The notes under the pieces: generated by a model | Database searches by the model: none | Told to the model about the DNA's origin: nothing | The model's input: only the letters and a program-made list of their open reading frames with translations | NCBI RefSeq assembly: GCF_022352215.1 | Contig: NZ_JAKRWF010000002.1 | Coordinates: 558,001-622,000 of the forward strand | Direction of reading: 5' to 3' | DNA: 64,000 nucleotides | From: Flavihumibacter cheonanensis | Lineage (GTDB): Bacteria > Bacteroidota > Bacteroidia > Chitinophagales > Chitinophagaceae | In this document: in pieces, positions 42,957 to 52,835 of the stretch | How positions within the stretch are numbered: the stretch's first letter is position 1 | Layout: the number at the start of each line of letters is the position of its first letter | Position numbers and translations under genes: made by a program

Positions 42957-45900
42957 ATGAATGCTTCATTTAAACTCAACCAGCTAACTGGAAAGGGCTT
43001 TGCTGCGCTGCTCCTTGCTGCTACGCTCGGGCTTGGGGTTTCGTCTCCATATCCCGTTCTTGCTGCACCGGATGGTTATGCGGAAGCTCCTTATCAGCAG
43101 GGGCGTGAAATCAGTGGACGTGTAACGGACGAAAAAGGAAATCCAATTTCCAATGCAAGTGTAACGGTTAAAGGACGTTCTTCCGGTACTACAACAAATG
43201 ACGATGGTTTATTTAAACTGACTATTGGAGAAGGCGATAAAACGCTTGTTTTCAGTTTTGTTGGATACAAAACCCTGGAATATGATTTGACAGCATCCAA
43301 TTCTGTTGCGATCACGCTGTCTGCTGCCAATGAGCAGTTATCAGATGTGGTGGTTGTGGGATATGGAACGCAACGAAAGGTTACAGTAACAGGTGCAGTA
43401 ACAGCGGTAAAGGGCGAAGCTCTGGTAAAATCACCGGCAGTAGATTTATCGAATTCACTGGCAGGTCGTTTACCCGGACTGGTAGTAATTCAAACCAGTG
43501 GTGAACCAGGATACGATGGTGCCACCTTGCGTATCCGGGGTAATAATACCCTTGGTAACAGCAGTCCGCTTATTGTAATTGATGGTATTCCGGACCGGGA
43601 TGGTGGTCTGGGGCGTTTGAACCCCAAAGATATTGAGTCCATCTCCGTATTGAAGGATGCATCTGCTGCTATTTATGGAGCACGTGCGGCAAACGGTGCG
43701 ATCCTTGTAACTACCAAGAGAGGGGCTTCCGGCAAACCAAAGATTACCTATGATTTCAACCAGGGCTGGAGCCAGCCGGCAAGAATTCCAAAAATGGCCA
43801 ACGCTTATCAGTATGCCACCATCATGAATGAATTGCCAATTTACCGAAATGTGGCGCCAGCCAACTGGGCCGCAGCCTGGGAATCCATTCAGGCCACTGG
43901 AACCTATCCAGGTGTACCCAGTGTTCAATATTCTCCTGAATCTGTACAGAAATTCAAGGATGGAAGTGATCCCTGGGGTCATCCTGATACCGATTGGTTT
44001 GGGGATGCATTCAAAACATGGTCTCCACAATCAAGACATAATTTACAGTTGACAGGGGGTAATGAGAACATCCGGTATTTTACTTCATTAGGTTATGTTC
44101 ACCAGGATGCTTATTATAAGAACTCAGCCACTTATTACAAGCAGTATAATTTCCGCACTAACCTGACGGCTAAAGTAAATCCATACATAAATGTCAATGT
44201 AGGAATTCTGGCCAGGCGAGAAGACAGAAACTTTCCTACAGAAAGCGCTGGTGCGATCTTCAGAATGTTGATGAGAGGTCGCCCTACTGAGCCGGAAGTG
44301 TGGCCCAATGGATTGCCGGGGCCGGATATTGAGAATGGACAGAACCCATATGTAATTACAACCAATGCCACGGGTTACCAGAAAAACCCCACTGATTTTG
44401 TGCAGGGCAATGGTTCCGTGGAAATTACCAATCCCTGGATCAAAGGGCTGAAGCTTACGTTGTCGGGCGCTGTGGATAAAACCACATCCACCAACAAAAC
44501 CTGGCAAACTCCCTGGAAACTTTACAGCTGGGATAAGATCTCCTACGAGGCAGATGGAGTAACTCCTTTACTGGTTGGGGCAGTACGTTCGAATTTTACG
44601 GATCCACGTCTGACACAGTCTTACTCTTCTGTGTTGAATACCAACCTGACAGGGATGCTGAATTATGATACCCGTATCGGGGATGATCATTCAATAGGAG
44701 TGTTGGTGGGGGTTACCCGTGAAACTTTTTCGGGTGAAGGATTTCTTGCTTATAGAAGAGATTTTCTGTCTACAGCAGTAGCGCAGATTGCAGCTGGTGG
44801 AACGGCCAACCAACGTACGGATGGAGGAGCCTATGAGCGCGCCCGTTTGGGTTATTATGGTCGTGCGCAGTATAACTACAAAGAAAAATACCTGGCAGAA
44901 TTTATCTGGCGCTATGATGGTTCCTATATGTTCCCGGAAGATTCCCGGTTTGGTTTCTTCCCCGGGGTTTTATTGGGATGGAACGTTTCCAATGAAAACT
45001 GGTGGAATGTGAAGGCCGTTAATAACCTGAAATTACGAGCCTCCTATGGCCAGATGGGTAATGACCAGATCCTTTATAATGGCGTATTACAGGAGTTTGC
45101 TTATTTATCCATTTATGGAAGCGGACAATACCCGATCAACGGCCAGGTACAGAATACGCTGTTCGAGCGGTTGCTGCCCAACCCCTTCTTTACCTGGGAG
45201 CGTGCGCAGAACTATAATATCGGTATGGATGCGAGCTTTTTGGATAACCGGTTTGATCTGACATTGGAATACTTCTACAATAACCGGACAAAAATCCTGA
45301 TACCCAATACGGGTGTTACGCCGGGTTCATCTGGTATTGCGGATCGTTTGCCACCTCAGAACCTGGGTGAAGTAGACAACAGAGGATTTGAATTTGCCTT
45401 GAATTACAACGCGAGAGCGGGCAAAGACTTGGTTATCCGTGCAGGTATTAACGGTGGTTATGCGAAAAATAAAGTTGTGTTCATGTCTGAAACGCCTGGT
45501 ATTCCCGATTATCAGCGGATGGAAGGCAAGCAGATCGGAGCCTTCCTGGCCTTCCAGTACGATGGAGTATTCCGTGATGTGGAAGACATCAATAAAAATA
45601 CGGTTGACTACAGTGGGGTAACAGGTCAGTTGTTACCAGGAGACATGAAGATCCGGGATGTGAACGGCGACAATGTGATCAATGCCGATGATGCAGTGCG
45701 GCTGGATAAAAATAATACACCCACTTTCAACTATGGTGCAACCTTTGATCTTCGTTACAAGGGATTTGATCTGAGTATGTTGTTCCAGGGAGCAACCGGG
45801 GCGTTGATCAGAATTCAAACTGAGTCCGGAGACATTGGTAACTACCTGGAATATTTCTATAAGAACAGGTGGTCCATTGACAATCCCAGCAGTGTGCATC

Positions 45901-46193
45901 CAAGGTTAGCCAGCAGGGGTGATACTTATTTCACTGGAGGAAACTATGGTAATAACACTTACTATATGTTCAGTAAAAATTATATGCGTTTGAAGAATAT
46001 TGAAATCGGATATAATTTATCTCCTGAATTACTGCAGCGCATTAAGATCAGCAATCTCCGCGTCTTTGCGAATGGATTGAATGTATTTACCATCGACAAG
46101 ATGAAAGTATACGATCCGGAAGCAACCGTTGAAAGTGGTGTTTATTATCCACAGGCGAGAGTGATCAACCTGGGCTTTAGTGTAACTTTTTAA
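42957..46193 (+). CDS. SusC/RagA family TonB-linked outer-membrane protein
   Basis: 1078 residues. Signal peptide (to about PVLAAPDG), then a carboxypeptidase-like regulatory domain (about 50-125, ISGRVTDEKGNPISNASVTVKG), the SusC TonB-box region with VVVGYGTQRKVTVTGAV, a plug (about 140-250, IRGNNTLGNSSPLIVIDGIPD and LKDASAAIYGARAANGAILVTT) and a large barrel to VINLGFSVTF. It imports oligomeric nutrient together with the SusD partner that starts 10 nt later. No sigma/anti-sigma pair is beside it. Confidence 0.95.
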   Translation: MNASFKLNQLTGKGFAALLLAATLGLGVSSPYPVLAAPDGYAEAPYQQGREISGRVTDEKGNPISNASVTVKGRSSGTTTNDDGLFKLTIGEGDKTLVFSFVGYKTLEYDLTASNSVAITLSAANEQLSDVVVVGYGTQRKVTVTGAVTAVKGEALVKSPAVDLSNSLAGRLPGLVVIQTSGEPGYDGATLRIRGNNTLGNSSPLIVIDGIPDRDGGLGRLNPKDIESISVLKDASAAIYGARAANGAILVTTKRGASGKPKITYDFNQGWSQPARIPKMANAYQYATIMNELPIYRNVAPANWAAAWESIQATGTYPGVPSVQYSPESVQKFKDGSDPWGHPDTDWFGDAFKTWSPQSRHNLQLTGGNENIRYFTSLGYVHQDAYYKNSATYYKQYNFRTNLTAKVNPYINVNVGILARREDRNFPTESAGAIFRMLMRGRPTEPEVWPNGLPGPDIENGQNPYVITTNATGYQKNPTDFVQGNGSVEITNPWIKGLKLTLSGAVDKTTSTNKTWQTPWKLYSWDKISYEADGVTPLLVGAVRSNFTDPRLTQSYSSVLNTNLTGMLNYDTRIGDDHSIGVLVGVTRETFSGEGFLAYRRDFLSTAVAQIAAGGTANQRTDGGAYERARLGYYGRAQYNYKEKYLAEFIWRYDGSYMFPEDSRFGFFPGVLLGWNVSNENWWNVKAVNNLKLRASYGQMGNDQILYNGVLQEFAYLSIYGSGQYPINGQVQNTLFERLLPNPFFTWERAQNYNIGMDASFLDNRFDLTLEYFYNNRTKILIPNTGVTPGSSGIADRLPPQNLGEVDNRGFEFALNYNARAGKDLVIRAGINGGYAKNKVVFMSETPGIPDYQRMEGKQIGAFLAFQYDGVFRDVEDINKNTVDYSGVTGQLLPGDMKIRDVNGDNVINADDAVRLDKNNTPTFNYGATFDLRYKGFDLSMLFQGATGALIRIQTESGDIGNYLEYFYKNRWSIDNPSSVHPRLASRGDTYFTGGNYGNNTYYMFSKNYMRLKNIEIGYNLSPELLQRIKISNLRVFANGLNVFTIDKMKVYDPEATVESGVYYPQARVINLGFSVTF

Positions 46194-46203
46194 ACTAGTA
46201 CAG

Positions 46204-48084
46204 ATGAAAAACGGGAAAATAATTACCACGATCGCATTGGCAGTTTTAGTGACAGCCGGTGCTTGTAAGAAAGACTTCCTGAACACGGAACCTCAGAACG
46301 AGTTCTCAAGTGAGTCGACCTGGACCGATGGTCCGCTCGCACAGGCATTCGTGTTCAATTTATACTCCTACCTGGGTTATGGTGGGTTTGAGGAACAGAT
46401 GCTGGCAGCTTATACAGATGAAGCGATGTTTACTCACGCAGGAAGAAACATCAACACGTTCACGGAAGGAGCCGAAACACCTTCGAACCCTGCCTGGTTT
46501 AGTGGCACCTATAGCTGGAATACCATGTATGAAGCTATACGGGATGCAAATATTGCCATCAACAGATTGCCTGGCGCATCCTTTGATGATCAGCCATTAA
46601 AGGATCGTCTATTGGGAGAAGCCTATTTCCTGAGAGGCTATTATTACCAGCAACTAATGCGCTTCTATGGAGGTGTTCCACTGGTGAAACGTCCTTATGG
46701 ATTGAATGAAGATTACAGCATTGAGAGAAGCAGCTTTGAAGCAACTGTGGCTTCCATTGTTTCTGACCTGGATAGTGCAGCGCTATTGCTTGACGGTAAG
46801 CCGGTAACACCAGGTCGTGCTTCTGAATTGTCAGCAATGGCATTAAAATCAAGAGTATTGCTGTATGCAGCCAGTGATTTACACGATGCGAATACTGCAA
46901 AATCTAAATCTGCTACACTTAGTTCATTCTCTAATATTGAATTGGTAGCATACAATGGTGGCGATCGAACAGCACGCTGGCAAGCAGCAAAAAATGCAGC
47001 GAAAGCAGTGCTGGATGCAGGCACTGGATATAAACTTGATCTTACAGCTCCGGTATCTGCCGAGGAAGGCAAGAATAACTATGTTTCGTTATCAATGGGA
47101 GGTGGCAGTAAGGCTGCGGAAGCGGATGCAGCTGCTGCAGCTGAACTGATCTTTTTCAGAACACTTTCCGGCTTATATACTCAGGAAAGCAACTGGCCAC
47201 TGGGTGGTTTGCATTTTGGAATCAACAATGGCCCGAATGGTTATCATAACTGGGGAGGTAATACGCCAATTCAGCAACTGGTAGATGATTATGAAATGAT
47301 GGATGGCAGCAAATTTGACTGGAATGATCCGGATCATAAAGCCGACCCCTATACAGGTCGTGATCCCCGCTTTTATGCAACAGTTCTGTATGATGGTGCG
47401 CCCTGGAAACCCCGGCCTTCAGATGTAATCGGACTTGATCCGGTAAGCCAGATACAAGCTGGTTATTATAACAACGGATCCGGAACAATCAATGGTATTG
47501 ATACCCGTTCCTCTTCCGTAGAAAACTGGAATGGATCCAGAACGCACTATTACAACCGGAAGTTTATTGATCCAAACCCGGCGTTACCGGATAATCAGTC
47601 CAATTTCCAACTGGTACCCTGGCCGTTTGTGCGTTACACAGAAGTTGTCTTGAATTATATTGAAGCCTGTTTGGCACTGGGTGAAGAAGCTGAGGCCCGG
47701 GCATGGCTTAACAAAATTCGTTTCCGTGCGGGTATGCCGGGTGTAACGGATGCCGGTCAGGACCTGGTCAACCGCTATCGCAACGAAAGGCGGGTTGAAC
47801 TAGCGTTCGAAGAGCATCGGTATCATGACGCCCGCAGGTGGATGATTGCAGCTGAAACAGTAGGCAGAGGTATTAAGAGCATCATCGTAAATGGTACACT
47901 GAAAAGTGGAGCCACTCCGCATATTCCGTATCGGCATGATAAATCGCGGTATAACTATACCTATACCGTGGTGGACAATAACGAAAACGAACGGAGGAAA
48001 TGGGACGATAAAATGTATTACCGTCCAATCCTGAGGGATGAAATGAATCGGAATGACAAGCTGATTCAGAATCCAGGTTACTAA
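46204..48084 (+). CDS. SusD/RagB family nutrient-binding lipoprotein
   Basis: 626 residues. Lipobox region TAGACKKDFLNTEPQNEFS is standard for SusD. TPR-like helices follow, with EAYFLRGYYYQQLMRFYGGVPLV and the C-terminal VLNYIEACLALGEEAEARAWLNKIRFRAGMPG, NERRVELAFEEHRYHDARRW. It is the lid and binding protein of the SusC channel. Substrate cannot be told; no glycoside hydrolase is near. A terminator-like hairpin lies after it. Confidence 0.94.
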   Translation: MKNGKIITTIALAVLVTAGACKKDFLNTEPQNEFSSESTWTDGPLAQAFVFNLYSYLGYGGFEEQMLAAYTDEAMFTHAGRNINTFTEGAETPSNPAWFSGTYSWNTMYEAIRDANIAINRLPGASFDDQPLKDRLLGEAYFLRGYYYQQLMRFYGGVPLVKRPYGLNEDYSIERSSFEATVASIVSDLDSAALLLDGKPVTPGRASELSAMALKSRVLLYAASDLHDANTAKSKSATLSSFSNIELVAYNGGDRTARWQAAKNAAKAVLDAGTGYKLDLTAPVSAEEGKNNYVSLSMGGGSKAAEADAAAAAELIFFRTLSGLYTQESNWPLGGLHFGINNGPNGYHNWGGNTPIQQLVDDYEMMDGSKFDWNDPDHKADPYTGRDPRFYATVLYDGAPWKPRPSDVIGLDPVSQIQAGYYNNGSGTINGIDTRSSSVENWNGSRTHYYNRKFIDPNPALPDNQSNFQLVPWPFVRYTEVVLNYIEACLALGEEAEARAWLNKIRFRAGMPGVTDAGQDLVNRYRNERRVELAFEEHRYHDARRWMIAAETVGRGIKSIIVNGTLKSGATPHIPYRHDKSRYNYTYTVVDNNENERRKWDDKMYYRPILRDEMNRNDKLIQNPGY

Positions 48085-48103
48085 TAAGAAAGATCACATG
48101 AAT

Positions 48104-48141
48104 AAAAAGAATCTATTCCTAAATTGGGATAGATTCTTTTT
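48104..48141 (+). terminator. Long hairpin after the SusD gene
   Basis: AAAAAGAATCTATTCC with GGGATAGATTCTTTTT, six-base loop, ending in a T run. Could terminate or lower transcription into the genes from 48157. Confidence 0.7.
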
Positions 48142-48156
48142 ATATAGAACTGTTTC

Positions 48157-51100
48157 ATGAAATCACCTTGTTCACTCATACTACTACTGATCGTTTATTT
48201 AACGGCTTGCAATAACCGAAACGAACCGGCTTCCACTCAGGCTGAAAACGGCCTTTTTGAATTATTACCGGCAGAACAAACCGGAATTGCCTTTGAGAAC
48301 CGACTTACGGAAGGGTTGAATACAAACATCCTGATGTATGAATATTTTTACAATGGGGCAGGGATTGCAACCGGTGATTTCAATGGAGATGGACTCGAGG
48401 ACTTATACTTCAGCTCCAATATGGGAGAGAATAAGTTCTACCTCAACAGGGGTGATTTTAAGTTTGAAGATATCACCCTGCAATCAATGGCAGGTGGCAG
48501 ACCCGGACCCTGGAAATCCGGCGTGAATGCTATAGATATCAATGGGGATGGGAGGCTGGATATTTATCTTTGTTATTCCGGTGCCATGCCGGCGGAAAAA
48601 AGAAAGAACCAATTGTTTATCAATACCGGCAATACTCCGTCGGGTATTCCGGTGTTCGAAGAGAAAGCAGAAGCTTACGGACTTGCACAAACGGGCTTCA
48701 GCAATCAATCCTATTTTCTTGATTATGATCGGGATGGCGATCTGGATATGCTGTTGATGAATCACAATCCCAAGAATCTTCCCATTCTGAACAATGTTCA
48801 GACAAAGCAGATGAACGAACAGGATAATCCCGAGAAAGGAGTCAGGCTTTTTAAGCAGCAGGATGGAAGGTTCACAGATGTAACTGTTGGTTCGGGTATT
48901 AATGGTTCTGAACTTTGTTACGGATTGGGAATTGGAATTGGTGATTTCAACAATGATGGCTGGCCTGACTTTTATCTTTCAAACGATTATGCAGTGCCTG
49001 ATTTTCTCTATATCAACAATCAGAAAGGAGGGTTTATCAACCAGCTGGAAACAGCCATGGGACATATCAGTCAGTTTTCAATGGGCAATGATGTGGCAGA
49101 CATTAATAACGACGGGTTGACGGATATTTTTACCCTCGACATGCTCCCTGAAGATAACCGCAGGCAAAAACTGCTGATGTCGCCTGATAATTACGAAAAG
49201 TTTTCTGTGAACCTGAATAATGGTTTCTATTACCAGTATATGCGCAACATGTTGCACCTGAACAATGGCAATGGAACCTTTAGTGAAATAGGACAGCAAG
49301 CGGGGATTTCCAACACGGATTGGAGCTGGTCGGCCCTGCTGGCTGATTTTGATAATGATGGATGGAAAGATCTTCATATAACAAATGGTTACCTGAAGGA
49401 TTTTACCAACCTTGATTTTATTCATTACATGAATTCCTATATAGAACAAAAGGGAAGATTGCAACGGGAGGATGTAATGGAAATTATTCAGCAAATGCCA
49501 TCTTCCAATGTAAGGAATTACATTTTTAAAAATACCGGGACATCCGGTTTTAAAAATATGGCTTCCAGTTGGGGAGTGGACCAGGTATCCAATAGTAATG
49601 GTGCCGTGTATGCCGATCTTGATAAGGATGGTGACCTGGACCTGATTGTTAATAATATCAACCAGCCTGCTTTTGTATATCGGAATACTGCTGCTGCACA
49701 AAATGACAATAACTACCTGGGAGTTAAATTACTGGGCGATGCGCCAAATACCTTAGGTATTGGAGCAAAGGTGGTGTGTTACGGTAAGCAGGGTATGCAG
49801 GTGCTGGAGCAATATCCTGCAAGGGGTTATTTATCCAATGTAAGTTATCAGTTACATTTTGGAACCGGTAAGGATTCCATAGTGGATTCATTGGTTGTAA
49901 CATGGAACAGTGGAAAGGTGCAGGTCCTGAAGCAGGTTGGCATAAATCAGGTTGTCACCTTACTGGAGAAAGAAGCACTTGAAAAACCCCGGTTACCAGA
50001 TGCATCCGCTCCCATTTTCAGATCAATTGAAAGTCCGGTTAGACATAGCATGGCAGACAATACAATCAATGATTTTAACCGGCAATCGCTGTTATTGCAC
50101 CAGTTTTCAAATGAGGGTACCTGTATGGTGAAGGCCGATATCAACCAGGACGGACTGGAGGATATATTGATAGGAGGTGCTCCGGGTGAACCTACTACTT
50201 TGTTTATTCAGACAGCAGGGGGAGGCTTTACGCAAAAAAGAATACCCATATTTGAGCAGGATAAACAATACCAGGATGCAGCAATAGCTGTGTTTGATGC
50301 TAACGGAGATGGATATGCGGATATTTATATAGCAAGTGGCGGGTATCATGATTTTCAGCCTGGGGACGAAAGGCTGCAGGATCGGTTGTATATTAACTCT
50401 GGTAAACTGGAGTTTTTGAAATCGCCCGGATTGCCGGAATTGCGCTCCAGTAGTTCTACAGTTGTTGTTGAAGACATCAATGGAGATGGTTCATTGGATC
50501 TATTTGTAGGAGGTAGGGTGGTACCCGGCCGGTATCCGGAAGCTCCGGTATCTGCTGTACTGGTGAACGACGGAAAGGGTAATTTCAGGAATGCTACCGC
50601 AGAACTGGCACCGGAGCTGGAAAAAATAGGCATGATAACAACGTCGGTATGGGTGGATTTAAATGGCGACAAGCAAAAAGAATTGATTGTAGCAGGTGAA
50701 TGGATGCCGGTATCCGTATTTGGAAATCAAAATGGAAAATTAAAAAATCGTACTGCTGAATTTTTACCGGATGCTGAATCAGGATTCTGGAATACAATAG
50801 TGACAGCCGATGTAAATGAAGATGGGAAACCGGATTTACTGGCAGGTAACCTGGGACTGAATACACAAATACGTATCAGTAAAAAGGAACCTGCTGAAAT
50901 GTATTATGCCGATTTTGACGGGAATGGTTCAGTTGATCCCATATTCAGTACGTATTTGCAGGGGAAACAGTACCCTTATCTCACACGTGATGAATTGATA
51001 GGACAGCTACCGGTGATGCGTAAGCGATTTTCCAGTTTCAAAAGTTATGCGGACATAACAATGGAAGATTTACTGGACAAACCAGCAATGGATAAAGCAG

Positions 51101-51477
51101 GTTATTTACAGGCAACTCAAACGGAGACGGTCCTTTACCTAAGTTCTGCAAATGGAAAATGGGTGAAATCAGCCTTGCCTGCTGAGGTACAATACTCGCC
51201 GGTATTTGCCATTCAACCCCTGGATTTCAATGGTGACGGTCACCTGGATATTTTATTCGGTGGCAACAGTGGATCAGCCAAAATCCGGTTGGGCAAGATG
51301 GATGCCTCCTATGGCGGAATACTGCAGGGGGATGGGAAGGGAGGATTTGAATGGGTTTCCAATAGAAAATCCGGACTGGCTATTCGTGGAAACATCCGAT
51401 CCATTCTTCAGGTAAATGATAAAATATTAATTGGAGTAGTTGGTGAACGAATAAAAGCAGTAACAATAAGAAAATAA
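48157..51477 (+). CDS. FG-GAP/VCBS repeat lipoprotein with ASPIC/UnbV domain
   Basis: 1106 residues. Lipobox IVYLTAC. Many FG-GAP/VCBS calcium-loop repeats read DFNGDG, DINGDGRLDIY, DYDRDGDLDM, DFNNDGWPDFY, DLDKDGDLDLI and so on, forming two seven-bladed propellers. Between them an ASPIC/UnbV domain (about 520-600, GIGAKVVCYG and QLHFGTGKDSIVDSLVVTWNSG). Proteins of this type often follow SusCD in Bacteroidota and may bind or position extracellular substrate; no enzyme activity is known. Confidence 0.85.
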   Translation: MKSPCSLILLLIVYLTACNNRNEPASTQAENGLFELLPAEQTGIAFENRLTEGLNTNILMYEYFYNGAGIATGDFNGDGLEDLYFSSNMGENKFYLNRGDFKFEDITLQSMAGGRPGPWKSGVNAIDINGDGRLDIYLCYSGAMPAEKRKNQLFINTGNTPSGIPVFEEKAEAYGLAQTGFSNQSYFLDYDRDGDLDMLLMNHNPKNLPILNNVQTKQMNEQDNPEKGVRLFKQQDGRFTDVTVGSGINGSELCYGLGIGIGDFNNDGWPDFYLSNDYAVPDFLYINNQKGGFINQLETAMGHISQFSMGNDVADINNDGLTDIFTLDMLPEDNRRQKLLMSPDNYEKFSVNLNNGFYYQYMRNMLHLNNGNGTFSEIGQQAGISNTDWSWSALLADFDNDGWKDLHITNGYLKDFTNLDFIHYMNSYIEQKGRLQREDVMEIIQQMPSSNVRNYIFKNTGTSGFKNMASSWGVDQVSNSNGAVYADLDKDGDLDLIVNNINQPAFVYRNTAAAQNDNNYLGVKLLGDAPNTLGIGAKVVCYGKQGMQVLEQYPARGYLSNVSYQLHFGTGKDSIVDSLVVTWNSGKVQVLKQVGINQVVTLLEKEALEKPRLPDASAPIFRSIESPVRHSMADNTINDFNRQSLLLHQFSNEGTCMVKADINQDGLEDILIGGAPGEPTTLFIQTAGGGFTQKRIPIFEQDKQYQDAAIAVFDANGDGYADIYIASGGYHDFQPGDERLQDRLYINSGKLEFLKSPGLPELRSSSSTVVVEDINGDGSLDLFVGGRVVPGRYPEAPVSAVLVNDGKGNFRNATAELAPELEKIGMITTSVWVDLNGDKQKELIVAGEWMPVSVFGNQNGKLKNRTAEFLPDAESGFWNTIVTADVNEDGKPDLLAGNLGLNTQIRISKKEPAEMYYADFDGNGSVDPIFSTYLQGKQYPYLTRDELIGQLPVMRKRFSSFKSYADITMEDLLDKPAMDKAGYLQATQTETVLYLSSANGKWVKSALPAEVQYSPVFAIQPLDFNGDGHLDILFGGNSGSAKIRLGKMDASYGGILQGDGKGGFEWVSNRKSGLAIRGNIRSILQVNDKILIGVVGERIKAVTIRK

Positions 51478-51482
51478 GCAAA

Positions 51483-52835
51483 ATGCTGAACGGAGTCAAT
51501 AACCGAAAGTATTGCTGGCCACTTTTATTGTGGACGATTCTAATTTGTGCCTGCAAGCCCTCTGTATTGCCTCCACCAACGGATGCGGAACTGACCACGA
51601 CATGGGCAGAAATGACAACTTACCTGACGCAAAACACACCTTCCAATTCACCAACATTTGCGTCCAGAGCCTTTGGATATATCGGACTTACGATGTACGA
51701 GTCGATCGTACAGGGGTATTCTGATCACCAATCAGTTGCCCCACAATTAAATGGATTGGGTTTACTGGCCCTGCCTGAAAAAGGGTTTGTTTACAATTGG
51801 CAACTTGCATTGAATGCAGGACAAGCAGAAATACTCCGATCTATTTATATACAAACCAGTGCTGCCAATAAAAAGCGAATTGACTCACTGGAAGCAGCAA
51901 TTGAACAGCGATGGAGAAAACAGGTGAAAGATGAAGTGCAGCTCTCGCGATCCATTCAATATGGCAGAACCATCGCCAGGCAAATCTTTGAGTGGTCAAA
52001 AACGGATGGTGGTCACAGGGCCTATTTAAAAAACTTTGACAAGGAGTTGCCAATCCGGACATTTCCAGGCTCATGGAAGCCACCATTGTATGCCCAGTCA
52101 TTCAGTCATTATCCACTTCATCCGCATTGGGGTAAAAACCGTTGTTTCCTGGTAGCGGATTCAGTGATAGAGGCACCGGTGCCGTTGCCCTATGATACGA
52201 CACCCGGATCTCCGTATTTTGAACAGTTCCGTCAGGTGTATGAAAAAAATAAAATGCTTACCCTGGAGGAAAAGGAAGCCGCTATCTGGTGGGGCGATGA
52301 TCCTGATGTAAGTTTTACCCCACCTGGTCACTCCTACTCATTAGGAACGATAGCAATCCGGCAGCAGCAGCCGGATCTGATCACTTGTGCAGAAACCTAT
52401 GCTCGCATAGGCATTGCCGTTGCAGATGCTTTCAGAAATTGCTGGAAGTGGAAATTTCAATATTATACGGAGAGAGCCAATACCTATATACCAGAACATA
52501 TTGATCCAGGCTGGGAGTCTTTCTGGCCGGATCCTCCATTTCCAGCCTTCCCTTCAGGGCATGCTATTCAAGCAGCAGCGGCAGCAACAGTTCTTACAGA
52601 CTTGTATGGAGAGTCCTTTCGGTTTACGGATAGCTCACATGTGGGGAAACCGGAAGATCCAATTCGCAAAGTTGGTTTTAAAATAAGAACCTTTAACTCC
52701 TTTTGGGCTGCTGCTGAGGAAACGGCTAATTCACGTTTTTATGGAGGTATTCATGTACCCATGGATAATGAAAAAGGATTAGAGAAAGGAAAAGAAATTG
52801 GTCAAAATGTAAATCGCCTGAAATGGAAAAAATAA
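51483..52835 (+). CDS. Vanadium-dependent haloperoxidase-like / PAP2 superfamily lipoprotein
   Basis: 450 residues. Lipobox-like TILICAC. The three PAP2/haloperoxidase motifs are complete: K324 and R331 in KFQYYTER, PSGHA at 357-361 with His360, and SRFYGGIH at 417-424 with Arg418 and His424. These residues hold vanadate in haloperoxidases or phosphate in phosphatases, and the Pro after R331 is replaced by Ala. The long helical N-terminal half is typical for the bacterial VHPO-like group. Secreted, so halide oxidation or phosphate release outside the inner membrane are both possible. Starts 5 nt after the FG-GAP gene and overlaps the next gene by 13 nt. Confidence 0.85.
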   Translation: MLNGVNNRKYCWPLLLWTILICACKPSVLPPPTDAELTTTWAEMTTYLTQNTPSNSPTFASRAFGYIGLTMYESIVQGYSDHQSVAPQLNGLGLLALPEKGFVYNWQLALNAGQAEILRSIYIQTSAANKKRIDSLEAAIEQRWRKQVKDEVQLSRSIQYGRTIARQIFEWSKTDGGHRAYLKNFDKELPIRTFPGSWKPPLYAQSFSHYPLHPHWGKNRCFLVADSVIEAPVPLPYDTTPGSPYFEQFRQVYEKNKMLTLEEKEAAIWWGDDPDVSFTPPGHSYSLGTIAIRQQQPDLITCAETYARIGIAVADAFRNCWKWKFQYYTERANTYIPEHIDPGWESFWPDPPFPAFPSGHAIQAAAAATVLTDLYGESFRFTDSSHVGKPEDPIRKVGFKIRTFNSFWAAAEETANSRFYGGIHVPMDNEKGLEKGKEIGQNVNRLKWKK

